NCBI GenBank assembly: GCA_016125255.1
Contig: WGMD01000025.1
Location: 1 to 64,000, forward strand
Direction of reading: 5' to 3'
Length of the DNA stretch: 64,000 nt
From: Planctomycetota bacterium
GTDB taxonomy: Bacteria > Planctomycetota > Phycisphaerae > Phycisphaerales > Zrk34
Within the stretch, counting starts at the first letter, position 1, and the number at the start of each line of letters is the position of its first letter. The notes under the pieces are model-generated. The model was not told the origin of the DNA and did not search any database. It saw only the letters and a list, made by a program, of their open reading frames with translations. The position numbers were made by a program, and so were the translations under genes. Positions 16,583 through 24,048 of the stretch are shown here, in pieces.

Positions 16583-16811
16583 CCAACCAATGACCAAGGG
16601 AATGTCCGAATGCCTAATGGAGAGGTCTGAAAAACTCCCTCTCCCTCCGGGAGAGGGTTGGGGTGAGGGTGGCTTCGAATGAAGGCGCGTTCCGCAACGT
16701 GCGCGGTCAGTGATTGGGCGCACCCTCACCCGGCCCGTCGGGCCGACCTCTCCCGGAGGGAGAGGTGTTTCAGAGACGTCCCTGGTCATTGGTGCTTGGT
16801 CATTGGTCATT
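16571..16811. mobile_element. 241-bp MITE-like inverted-repeat element
   Basis: The left end (16571-16606, AATGACCAATGACCAACC type) is the near-perfect inverse of the right end (16775-16811, ending GGTCATTGGTCATT). The inner arms are also inverted: 16635-16671 carries CTCCCTCTCCCTCCGGG and 16721-16765 carries CTCTCCCGGAGGGAGAGG. Only about 49 bases form the loop. It encodes no protein and fills the gap between the GNAT and ParB-like genes. It looks like a non-autonomous element or a composite of REP-type palindromes. Confidence 0.75.
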
Positions 16812-16829
16812 TCCACCAAAGGGGGCTTC

Positions 16830-17492
16830 ATGCAGATCGTTGACATCGCATTGTCGCAACTTCGGGCGCATCCGAGTAACAGCAACGTGATGCCCGAGGG
16901 GTTGCTCGCGAAACTGGCGGGACACATTGAGCGGACGGGGCATTATCCGCCGCTGATTGTGCGCGAGCTTTGTGCGGAGGGTGCGGATGATTCGGAAGGT
17001 GCGTCGACTTCGGGGCCACCCTCACCCCGGCCCTCTCCCGGGGGGAGAGGGAGTGAAATCTATCAGGTGCTTGACGGGCATCACCGGTGGAAGGTGCTGG
17101 AGCGGCTGGGTCGAGCGGCGGCTTCGTGCGTGGTGTGGGAGGTCGATGATGCGGGGGCGCTGGTGCTGATGAGCACGCTCAACCGGCTTCAGGGCGCGGA
17201 TGATCCGCACCGCCGGGCGGCGTTGATTTGCGAACTGCGCGAGCGGACGGGGCGGACGGCGGCGCAGATGGCGAAGCTGTTGCCGGAGGCGACGGATCAG
17301 ATTCGCAAGTATCTGGCGCTGAAGGAGCACCTGCCGCGCCCGGCCCCGGCGCGTCCGCTGGCGGAGTTGCCGGCGAGCATGCACTTTTTTCTAAGCGGCG
17401 CGGAGCGGGCGGAACTCGAAGCGGCGCTGGATTCGATCGGCCCGACGCGCGAGGCGGCGCTGATGACGCTGGTGCGATCGCATGGGGCTTGA
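16830..17492 (+). CDS. ParB-like N-terminal domain protein
   Basis: This 220-residue protein has the ParB/Srx-type nuclease-like fold, seen in VDIALSQLRAHPSNSN at the start and VLDGHHRWKVLERLG after residue 78. Residues 63-75 (PPSPRPSPGGRG) are encoded by a REP-type repeat inserted in frame between the two conserved motifs. The C-terminal part (from about residue 125) is helical with an HTH-like stretch (TAAQMAKLLPEATDQIRKYL). Phage-borne ParB-like proteins can act as DNA-binding regulators or nucleases. The ATG at 16830 is chosen because upstream codons fall inside the MITE-like element. Confidence 0.75.
   Translation: MQIVDIALSQLRAHPSNSNVMPEGLLAKLAGHIERTGHYPPLIVRELCAEGADDSEGASTSGPPSPRPSPGGRGSEIYQVLDGHHRWKVLERLGRAAASCVVWEVDDAGALVLMSTLNRLQGADDPHRRAALICELRERTGRTAAQMAKLLPEATDQIRKYLALKEHLPRPAPARPLAELPASMHFFLSGAERAELEAALDSIGPTREAALMTLVRSHGA
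17016..17052. repeat. REP-type repeat inside the ParB-like gene
   Basis: CCACCCTCACCCCGGCCC followed by TCTCCCGGGGGGAGAGGGA matches copies at 16635-16671 (inverted), 16721-16765 and 44848-44885. The copy is translated without breaking the frame. Confidence 0.85.
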
Positions 17493-17511
17493 ACAGTCAA
17501 AGGAGGATGTG

Positions 17512-17958
17512 ATGCACAACGACACGCCGGCGCCGCCCGAGCAGGATCTTCTGCTGCGCAGTCTGATTCACGCGGACGTGGACATCGCGGCGCTGGAACA
17601 GAAGCTGGGCGTGCGGCTGGAGCGCGTGGCGACATGGGCGATGGACCCGGCGACGCACGAAATGGTCGAGGGGCTTCTGTGCTGGCTGAACATGCAGGCG
17701 CAGATCGCCATCAACGGGTCGCGTCTGGCGGCGGTGAGCCGGCTGTGCCAGTTGGCGTTGCAGGAGGGCAATGCGGAGTCGGCGCGGAAGGCCTGCGAGG
17801 ATCTATTGAGCGCGAATCTGATGAAGGAACACGAGCGGGCGATGCAGTACCGGCGCAGGGACGGCGACGGGGCGGCGTCGTTTCCGCCGGCGATGATCAC
17901 GGCGATGCAGCACGCGCTGACGGCGATCGGCACGGAGGAGGGGCTGGATGAGGATTGA
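17512..17958 (+). CDS. candidate small terminase subunit
   Basis: This 148-residue, mostly helical acidic protein sits directly before the large terminase and overlaps its start by 11 bases. An HTH-like segment lies near residues 23-45 (ADVDIAALEQKLGVRLERVATW). It has no close family I can name by eye. Position and size fit a small terminase subunit, which recognises phage DNA for packaging. AAAGGAGG precedes the ATG at 17512, so that start is preferred over 17482. Confidence 0.55.
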   Translation: MHNDTPAPPEQDLLLRSLIHADVDIAALEQKLGVRLERVATWAMDPATHEMVEGLLCWLNMQAQIAINGSRLAAVSRLCQLALQEGNAESARKACEDLLSANLMKEHERAMQYRRRDGDGAASFPPAMITAMQHALTAIGTEEGLDED

Positions 17959-19453
17959 TGCGGGCAAACGATGGAAGGCGGAGCCGGGGCGGCTCCGGCC
18001 GGGGTCGCGGGCGGCGTTGCGCGGGTGGCTCAAGTGGGTGCTGGGCCTGGAGACGCCGATGCATGCGATGTGCGAGGGGCACGAGTCGCCGATGGACTAT
18101 CTGGATCACGTGTTCTTTGAGCGTGGGGGGGATGCGGTCGTATGGGCCAATCGCGGGGGCGGGAAGACTTTTTACGGCGCGGTGGCGACGCTGTTGGACC
18201 TGGTGTTCAAGCCGGGCGTGTCGGTGCGGATTCTGGGCGGAAGCTTGGAGCAGTCGGAGCGGATGTACGGGTATCTGCGCGGGATGCTTGATCGGCCGGG
18301 GCTTCGGGGTTTGATCGACGGGCGCATGACGCGGCGCGGCGTGAAGCTCATCAACGGATCGGAAGTCGAACTGCTCGCGCAGTCGCAGACCTCGGTGCGC
18401 GGGCAGCGGGTTCAGAAATTGCGGTGCGACGAGGTGGAGCTGTTCGATCGGGAGGTATGGGCGGCGGCGCAGTTCGTGACGCGGTCGGCGATGTGCGGGG
18501 ATGTGCACGTGCGCGGGTCGGTGGAGGTGATGAGCACGATGCATCGGCCGTTCGGGCTCGTGAGCGAGCTGGTGGGGAAGGCGCGAGGGGAGGAGAAAGC
18601 GGAGGGGACGCTGCGGGATGGCCCTCCCTCAGCGTTCGGGGCGGGGGGGTGGCGGTTGTTTCAGTGGTGCGCGATGGATGTGATGGCGCGATGCGAGGCG
18701 GAGCGGGCGTGCGTGGGTTGCGCGCTGTGGGAGGAGTGCGGGGGGCGGGCCAAGCGGGGGCGCGGGTTTGTGAGCGTGCAGGATGTGATCGATCAGAAGC
18801 GTCGGAGCGGGAAGCTGGAGTTCGAGAGCGAGATGCTCAGCCGGCGGCCGAGCCGATCGGACGCGGTGTTCAGCCAGTTCGATCCGGCGCGTCACGTGCG
18901 GGCGATGGAGGCGGAGTCGGGACTGCGCTTTATCGGCGGGATGGATTTTGGATTGCGTCATCCGACGGTGATGCTCTGGGCCCAGGTGCGCGAGCGTGCG
19001 GACGGGCGGATGTGCATCGAGGTGTTGGATGAGCAGGTGGCGTCGGAGGTGATCGTGGATGTGTTCATCGAGCGGATGCGCGAGCGGGGTTGGCCGGTCG
19101 TGTCATGGCTCGGCGTCGACCCGGCGGGGCGGCAGCGGAGCAGTCAGACGGGGCGGAGCACGATCGACCTGTTGCGCGCAGCGGGGTACACGGTGCGTGC
19201 GAACCGCACGCGACTCGAAGACGGACTGGCGTCGATCCGCCGGCGACTGGACCCGGCGGCGGGCGAGCCGACGCTGACGATTCACCCGCGCTGCCGGCGG
19301 CTCATCGAATCGCTGAGCTGTTACCACTTCGACGCGGACCGCCCGCATTCGAGCGACCCGGTCAAGGACGGATACGACCACGCGGTCGATGCGCTGCGGT
19401 ACATGGTGATGAATCTGGAAGCGATGGGGGGCGTGAGCGTGGTCAAATGGTGA
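17948..19453 (+). CDS. phage terminase large subunit
   Basis: The 501-residue packaging motor has an ATPase domain with Walker A ANRGGGKT (67-74) and Walker B ending Asp161-Glu162. Its RNase H-like nuclease domain carries Asp333 (GGMDFG), Asp391 (GVDPAG) and the DGYDHAVDALRY motif (475-486). Four cysteines (249, 255, 258, 264) form a possible metal site between the domains. Residues 219-230 come from a dispersed palindromic repeat read in frame. The next phage gene in order, the portal, lies 6.3 kb further on beyond cellular genes. Confidence 0.93.
   Translation: MRIDAGKRWKAEPGRLRPGSRAALRGWLKWVLGLETPMHAMCEGHESPMDYLDHVFFERGGDAVVWANRGGGKTFYGAVATLLDLVFKPGVSVRILGGSLEQSERMYGYLRGMLDRPGLRGLIDGRMTRRGVKLINGSEVELLAQSQTSVRGQRVQKLRCDEVELFDREVWAAAQFVTRSAMCGDVHVRGSVEVMSTMHRPFGLVSELVGKARGEEKAEGTLRDGPPSAFGAGGWRLFQWCAMDVMARCEAERACVGCALWEECGGRAKRGRGFVSVQDVIDQKRRSGKLEFESEMLSRRPSRSDAVFSQFDPARHVRAMEAESGLRFIGGMDFGLRHPTVMLWAQVRERADGRMCIEVLDEQVASEVIVDVFIERMRERGWPVVSWLGVDPAGRQRSSQTGRSTIDLLRAAGYTVRANRTRLEDGLASIRRRLDPAAGEPTLTIHPRCRRLIESLSCYHFDADRPHSSDPVKDGYDHAVDALRYMVMNLEAMGGVSVVKW
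18607..18637. repeat. palindromic repeat inside the terminase gene
   Basis: GACGCTGCGGGATGGCC followed by CTCCCTCAGCGTTC forms an imperfect palindrome, the same family as 15997-16023. It is read as GTLRDGPPSAF and sits between the ATPase and nuclease domains, probably in a surface loop. Confidence 0.6.
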
Positions 19454-19534
19454 GGAAGGGTTGACGGGTTGATTCGTTGACTGGTCAAGGCAAAGAGCCC
19501 GCCCGCCGCGAGATGCTTCCCACCCGTTAACCAG

Positions 19535-19774
19535 TCACACGTATTCGACGATGCCCCACAGCGCGACGGCGGCGAGGCACAGGAGGGTGAGGATGTAGGC
19601 GGTGAGGCGGAGGGTTTCGAGGGCGAGGCCTTTGAGTGTGGGCATCTTCAGGGCTTTGTAGACGAGGGCGATGGCGAAGACGAGCGGGGGGAGCAGGAAG
19701 AGCCAACTGCTATGAAAATCCAGCGGCTCGAGGAAGGGTCGGTAGGCGAGTGTAAGTGCGGCGAGGGTGTTCAT
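19535..19774 (-). CDS. small two-helix membrane protein
   Basis: This 79-residue protein has two hydrophobic segments (about residues 22-42 and 54-76). I do not recognise the family. It overlaps the end of the upstream 197-residue gene by four bases (ATGA), so the two form an operon. It marks the start of the cellular segment that separates the two phage-like blocks. Confidence 0.65.
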   Translation of the reverse strand: MNTLAALTLAYRPFLEPLDFHSSWLFLLPPLVFAIALVYKALKMPTLKGLALETLRLTAYILTLLCLAAVALWGIVEYV

Positions 19775-20364
19775 GAGTGGTCGCCTCGCGTGACGATGCG
19801 CCCCTGGAGCGGATCGCTGGAGGGAACAACGTCATTGGCGGTTGGGGCGGGCGTCGTTGCGCGGCCGAAGAGATCGAGGATGGCCAGCAGGTTCAGGACG
19901 CCGGCGAGCGTGCAGTAGAGCGTGCCCAGTTCGTTGACGCGACCGACGGAGACTTCGTAGTCGGGGAGCGGGCTGTCGGGTGTGGGCGGGGAGGGGGGAT
20001 ATTTTGAATCGAAGTGTGTGTGGATGGCGTCAACAATGATGCTTGGCGGACCGATGAGAACCTGGCCGGCGAACCAGAGGGGGTCTTCGCGGTGATCGAC
20101 GACGTCGATGCCGCCGATGAGGAGGCCGATGGTGAAAAGGATCAGGAGGGTGATGCCGACGATGAGTCCGCGTTGTTTTTCGCCGAAGAGATAGTGTCCG
20201 AGTCCGGGGACGAACCATGCGGCGATGCAACAGAGGGCGATGTTCGGGGCGTTGGAATGGGAGGGTTGTTTGGAGGGCACGGGGCTTGTACGTTGGCCGC
20301 GGAATCGGAGGTCGGCGCGGCGGTGAAAAAATTCGATCGGGCGGCTGGTCAAACGATTTGACAA
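19771..20364 (-). CDS. hypothetical membrane protein
   Basis: The ORF encodes up to 197 residues with three or four hydrophobic segments, including CCIAAWFVPGLGHYLFGE and LIVGITLLILFTIGLLIGG. The PGLGHxxxG motif resembles small membrane proteins common in planctomycetes. Function is unknown. The upstream-most start is a TTG; a GTG at 20280 is an alternative. It is coupled to the downstream 79-residue gene. Confidence 0.65.
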   Translation of the reverse strand: MSNRLTSRPIEFFHRRADLRFRGQRTSPVPSKQPSHSNAPNIALCCIAAWFVPGLGHYLFGEKQRGLIVGITLLILFTIGLLIGGIDVVDHREDPLWFAGQVLIGPPSIIVDAIHTHFDSKYPPSPPTPDSPLPDYEVSVGRVNELGTLYCTLAGVLNLLAILDLFGRATTPAPTANDVVPSSDPLQGRIVTRGDHS

Positions 20365-20515
20365 GCGTCAAAGTTGGGGTAGTGTACCGCGTTACGTCCC
20401 CGGAGGTAAGGCCCGGCGGGTGGGCGGGATCGGATCATGGGTGGTGGTCACCCGATCCGGTCGCGGCGTCGCCGGGAAATGAGCCGATGGGCACGAACTA
20501 GATGGAGTCACGAAC

Positions 20516-20761
20516 GTGAACAGCGTGGAGCTTGAAATAAACGCATCGGGACGTTGGACGGTGTCGTGGCGGGGTCATGCGTGGCCCCGGACGGCCTGGT
20601 CCGAAATTGAGCCGAAAATTGTCGACGACGACATGGATGACGACGACGATTTTGACGATGATGATGATGACGACTTCGGCGACGACGTCGACGATGACTT
20701 TGACGACGACTTCGACGACGATTTCGATGACGATGAGGACGTCGATCTCGACGACGAGTAA
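20516..20761 (+). CDS. Asp-rich acidic small protein
   Basis: The 81-residue protein has an ordinary N-terminal 36 residues and then an almost pure Asp/Phe/Val tail (DDDFDDD-type repeats) to the stop. It uses a GTG start behind a GGAG. Acidic tails of this type can bind calcium or basic proteins; no function is known here. The repetitive GAC/GAT tract (20625-20760) could vary in length. Confidence 0.6.
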   Translation: MNSVELEINASGRWTVSWRGHAWPRTAWSEIEPKIVDDDMDDDDDFDDDDDDDFGDDVDDDFDDDFDDDFDDDEDVDLDDE

Positions 20762-20828
20762 CTCGGCCCGCGGGGGTTGAGACGGATCGGGATCAGGCGT
20801 CGCGGACCGCAAGAAGAGGAGCGAAGCC

Positions 20829-21242
20829 ATGATCGATCCGTTGATGGAAGAGGCGGGCGCGCCCGATGAGGAGCGCGACGAGGCCCGGCGTCAGAGCGTG
20901 GTGGATCGTCGAAGCGGCCTGGATCGGCGCGACCGTCAGACCGGCTCGCGCACGGGACTGGAGCATCGGCGCGGCCCCGGACGACGCCGGACCGATTTCA
21001 CCCGGAAAGCTGAAGAAGGCGAAATGACCAACGAACAGTTTCTGTTCGTCATGGCCATCGACGCCTTTAAGCGCGTCAACAACCGGTCGTTTCCGACGTG
21101 GACGGAAGTGCTCGAAGTGATCCGCAAGCTCGGGTATCGCAAGACGACGGCGAGCGAGCTGAATCTGCCCAACACCGAGGACTGGACGGAGCGGCCGGAC
21201 GCGCCGGCGATGCCCCCGGCGGCGGAAGATTCGGCGGCGTGA
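20829..21242 (+). CDS. hypothetical protein with RRxGxDRR motifs
   Basis: This 137-residue protein has an Arg-rich N-terminal region (RRSGLDRRDRQ, HRRGPGRRR), then a compact helical domain from about residue 65 (MTNEQFLFVMAIDAFKRVNN) that resembles a winged-helix or small regulatory domain. It follows the Asp-rich gene by 67 bases. AAGAAGAGGAG lies before its ATG. Function is unknown. Confidence 0.65.
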   Translation: MIDPLMEEAGAPDEERDEARRQSVVDRRSGLDRRDRQTGSRTGLEHRRGPGRRRTDFTRKAEEGEMTNEQFLFVMAIDAFKRVNNRSFPTWTEVLEVIRKLGYRKTTASELNLPNTEDWTERPDAPAMPPAAEDSAA

Positions 21243-21280
21243 AGCCCGCGCGACGCGCAGTCACATGTGAACATCAATAA

Positions 21281-21311
21281 ACAAGCCCGACGCGCGATGC
21301 GTCGGGCTTGT
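21281..21311. terminator. bidirectional hairpin between convergent genes
   Basis: ACAAGCCCGACGC pairs with GCGTCGGGCTTGT around a five-base loop. It lies between the convergent 137-residue gene and ferredoxin. T-rich sequence follows best on the minus strand. Confidence 0.65.
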
Positions 21312-21336
21312 CGTTGGATGCGGGGGAAGTCGGGGA

Positions 21337-21600
21337 TTACTTGTTGGCGTAATAGTCGACGTTCTTCTGGATGTAGGACTTCCATTCTTCGGGCAGGTCC
21401 TCTTCGGGGAAGATCGCCTTGACCGGGCATTCGTCGACGCACAGGCCGCAGTCGATGCAGGTGTCGGGGTCGATGAAAAGCTGTTCCTGTGTTTCGAAGT
21501 CGGGCTCATCCTTGGTCGGATGAATGCAGTCGACCGGGCACACATCCACGCAGGCGGTGTCCTTCGTGCCGATGCAAGTTTCGCCGATGTAGTGGGACAT
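21337..21600 (-). CDS. ferredoxin, two-cluster type
   Basis: This 87-residue electron carrier has two cluster motifs: CIGTKDTACVDVCPVDC near the N-terminus and CIDCGLCVDECPVKA in the middle. The spacing of the first motif fits 7Fe-8S ferredoxins of the FdxA kind. The ATG giving MSHYIGETC matches the family start; the open frame extends further upstream but is not conserved-looking. It probably donates electrons in central metabolism. Confidence 0.92.
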   Translation of the reverse strand: MSHYIGETCIGTKDTACVDVCPVDCIHPTKDEPDFETQEQLFIDPDTCIDCGLCVDECPVKAIFPEEDLPEEWKSYIQKNVDYYANK

Positions 21601-21820
21601 GATTGGGATCCTTGCCCATGGGGCATACGAGTAGAGGCGGACGCCGGATGCGTCCGTGACCCAAAGTATATCCATGCGGCGGGGGCAGGCAAGACGTTGA
21701 AAGCGGGACCGGGGATCAGGGGTCGGGGATCGGACATGGACCGTCGCGCCCGTTTGGCGACGCCGCTGCCCGGCGCGAGCGCGTTGCACGGGCGGCGCGC
21801 TTTGATGCGCGCATAAAAAA

Positions 21821-21847
21821 AGAGAGTGCCGACGTTCGGCACTCTCT
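21821..21847 (-). terminator. terminator of the Lys-rich gene
   Basis: AGAGAGTGCCGA pairs with TCGGCACTCTCT around a three-base loop. Reading leftward it is followed by a run of seven T residues. Confidence 0.85.
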
Positions 21848-21959
21848 AAAAACTTGCTCCGTGGCCTTGTTCGTTTTGGTTTTGCCGAGTCCGCCTAGTT
21901 TCGGAGCAGGCGGGTGCTCAACGGTGGGAGTTCCGCACCGAGTGCGGAGCGAACGAACG

Positions 21960-22067
21960 TTAGCGCTTCTTCTTCTTGCTGGCCTTCTTCTTGGTGGCCT
22001 TCTTCTTCGCAGCCTTCTTCTTCGTAGCCTTCTTCTTGGTTGCCTTCTTCTTGGATTTCTTAGCCAT
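21960..22067 (-). CDS. 35-aa Lys/Ala-rich histone-H1-like protein
   Basis: This short ORF reads MAKKSKKKATKKK and continues with further ATKKKA-type units to a final KKKKR. Sixty percent or more of the residues are lysine. Tails of this kind occur in bacterial histone H1-like and HU-extension proteins and would bind DNA or RNA. Strong support comes from its own promoter-like region upstream and a perfect terminator downstream. It is too short for usual gene callers. Confidence 0.7.
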   Translation of the reverse strand: MAKKSKKKATKKKATKKKAAKKKATKKKASKKKKR

Positions 22068-22108
22068 GGCTTGGTCTCCGTATGCAAGGCCGGTTGGAGC
22101 TTTTGTCT

Positions 22109-22137
22109 ATCTAACGCTCAGTTGAAATTTCTGTCAA
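22109..22137 (-). promoter_or_regulatory. candidate promoter of the Lys-rich gene
   Basis: On the minus strand TTGACA (22137-22132) is followed after 17 bases by TTAGAT (22114-22109). It is overlapped by an eight-base inverted repeat TCAGTTGA/TCAACTGA (22118-22141). The surrounding 22100-22165 is markedly AT-rich for this genome. The -10 match is weak. Confidence 0.45.
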
Positions 22138-22389
22138 CTGAATAGTGATCGTTTGTTGAAAAATTTTATCGGCCGGGCGCGGCGCATCCCTTGAGACAAA
22201 ATTCCTCCAATCGACGATTTCGACGCGCCGCGCGCCCTCGCAATCAGCGCTTTCGCGCCTTCCGCGCGAACGTCGGCGCGCGTCGTACGTAGCATGCGCA
22301 GCGCCGGCGTCGCGTTGTCCATGTCGCGCCGCGCCCGTACAATCACCGCTTCGATCACGCGCATTTTTCATTGTCGATGGAGCTGCTTC

Positions 22390-24009
22390 ATGAGCCAGTC
22401 ACTGCACACGCCCGTCGTCGTCATCGTCCGTGACGGATGGGGCACGAACCCGCATCCCGAGCACGACAAGTTCAACGCCGTCAAACTCGCTAACACGCCG
22501 CGCTGCGATCAGTTGCGCGAACGTTATCCCTGGACGCTCATCCACACCTCCGGCGAAGACGTCGGCCTGCCCGAAGGCACCATGGGCAACTCGGAAGTGG
22601 GCCATCAGAACATCGGCGCCGGTCGCATCGTCGATCAGGAATCCGTCCGAATCACCAAGGCGATCCGCACCGGCGAGTTCTTCGACAACAAGCCCGCCCG
22701 CGAAGCCGTCGAACGTGCCAAGAAGGCGGGCAAAACGGTTCATCTGATGGGCCTCGCCTCCGATGCGGGCGTGCATGCGCTGATGGATCATCTTTACGGC
22801 TGCCTCGCCCTCTGCAAAAAAGTCGGGCATGAAAAAGTCGTGATCCACGCCTTCACCGACGGCCGCGACACCGGCCCGTACACCGGCAAGGGCTTCATCG
22901 AGCGCATCGACGCCGAGTGCAAACGGCAGGGCGTCGGATGCATCGTGAGCATCTGCGGGCGATATTACGCCATGGACCGCGACAATCGTTGGGAGCGCGT
23001 CAAGCGCGCTTACGACATGCTGACCGGCCGCAACGACAAGCTGCCGACCTTCGATTCGCCCGCCGCCGCCATGCAGGACTATTACGATCACCCGACCAAC
23101 AACTCCCAGCAGGGCGACGAGTTCATCACGCCGCGCGTCGTTGGTTCCGACGTCGCCGCGACCCGCATCAGCGATGGCGACTCCGTCATCTTCTACAACT
23201 ACCGCGGCGACCGTCCGCGCGAGATCACCCGTGCGTTCGTCATGCCCGAGTTCTACGGCCAGGTCAAACCCTCGCCCGACTCGGGCGAGAAGGGCTTCGA
23301 TCGCGGGCCCAAGCTTGATCTCTTCTACGTGACGATGACGGCGTACGAAGAGGCGCTGGGGCAGTGGGTCCATGTCGCCTTCCCGAAGCCGCCGAAGATG
23401 AGCGACATCGGCGGCGAGTGGATCGCCAAGCACAACCTAAAGCAGTTCCGCTGCGCTGAGACGGAAAAGTTCCCGCATGTGACGTTCTTCTTCAACGACT
23501 ATCGCGACGAGCCGTTCGCCGGCGAGGACCGCGTCATCGTGCAGAGCCCGAAGGTCGCCACGTATGACCTGCAGCCCGAGATGAGTGCCGCCGGCGTGCG
23601 CGACGCGGTGCTCGAAGCGCTCGACCGCGATTACGCCCTGATCATCGTCAACTTCGCCAACGGCGACATGGTCGGCCACACCGGCAAACTCGACGCCGCC
23701 ATCAAGGCCGTCCAAACCGTCGACCAGTGCGTCGGCGCCATCACCGACAAAACCCTCGCCAAAGGCGGGTCGCTGATCATCACCGCCGACCACGGCAACG
23801 CCGAGCAGATGTTCGACCCGCAAACCAACGCCCCACACACCGCGCACACCACCTATGACGTCGAATGCATCCTCGTCAGCCCGAAGCTCGCCGGGTCGAG
23901 AGTCGAACTGACCAAAGGCGGCCGCCTCGCCGACATCATCCCGACGGCGTTCAAACTGATGGGCCTCCCCCAGCCGCCGGCCATGACGGGTCAGTCGCTT
24001 TTGCCCTGA
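22390..24009 (+). CDS. gpmI: 2,3-bisphosphoglycerate-independent phosphoglycerate mutase
   Basis: This 539-residue glycolytic enzyme interconverts 3- and 2-phosphoglycerate using two Mn ions. The metal-site motif VRDGWG, the phosphoserine region GTMGNSEVGHQNIGAGR, the substrate motif HAFTDGRDTGP and the C-terminal ITADHGNAEQM are present. The ATG at 22390 fits the family N-terminus. It lies inside the cellular segment between the two phage-like blocks and is followed 40 bases later by a glycosyltransferase. Confidence 0.96.
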   Translation: MSQSLHTPVVVIVRDGWGTNPHPEHDKFNAVKLANTPRCDQLRERYPWTLIHTSGEDVGLPEGTMGNSEVGHQNIGAGRIVDQESVRITKAIRTGEFFDNKPAREAVERAKKAGKTVHLMGLASDAGVHALMDHLYGCLALCKKVGHEKVVIHAFTDGRDTGPYTGKGFIERIDAECKRQGVGCIVSICGRYYAMDRDNRWERVKRAYDMLTGRNDKLPTFDSPAAAMQDYYDHPTNNSQQGDEFITPRVVGSDVAATRISDGDSVIFYNYRGDRPREITRAFVMPEFYGQVKPSPDSGEKGFDRGPKLDLFYVTMTAYEEALGQWVHVAFPKPPKMSDIGGEWIAKHNLKQFRCAETEKFPHVTFFFNDYRDEPFAGEDRVIVQSPKVATYDLQPEMSAAGVRDAVLEALDRDYALIIVNFANGDMVGHTGKLDAAIKAVQTVDQCVGAITDKTLAKGGSLIITADHGNAEQMFDPQTNAPHTAHTTYDVECILVSPKLAGSRVELTKGGRLADIIPTAFKLMGLPQPPAMTGQSLLP

Positions 24010-24048
24010 GCGAACACAATCGCACCACATCCGCCGCAGGTTTTCCGC

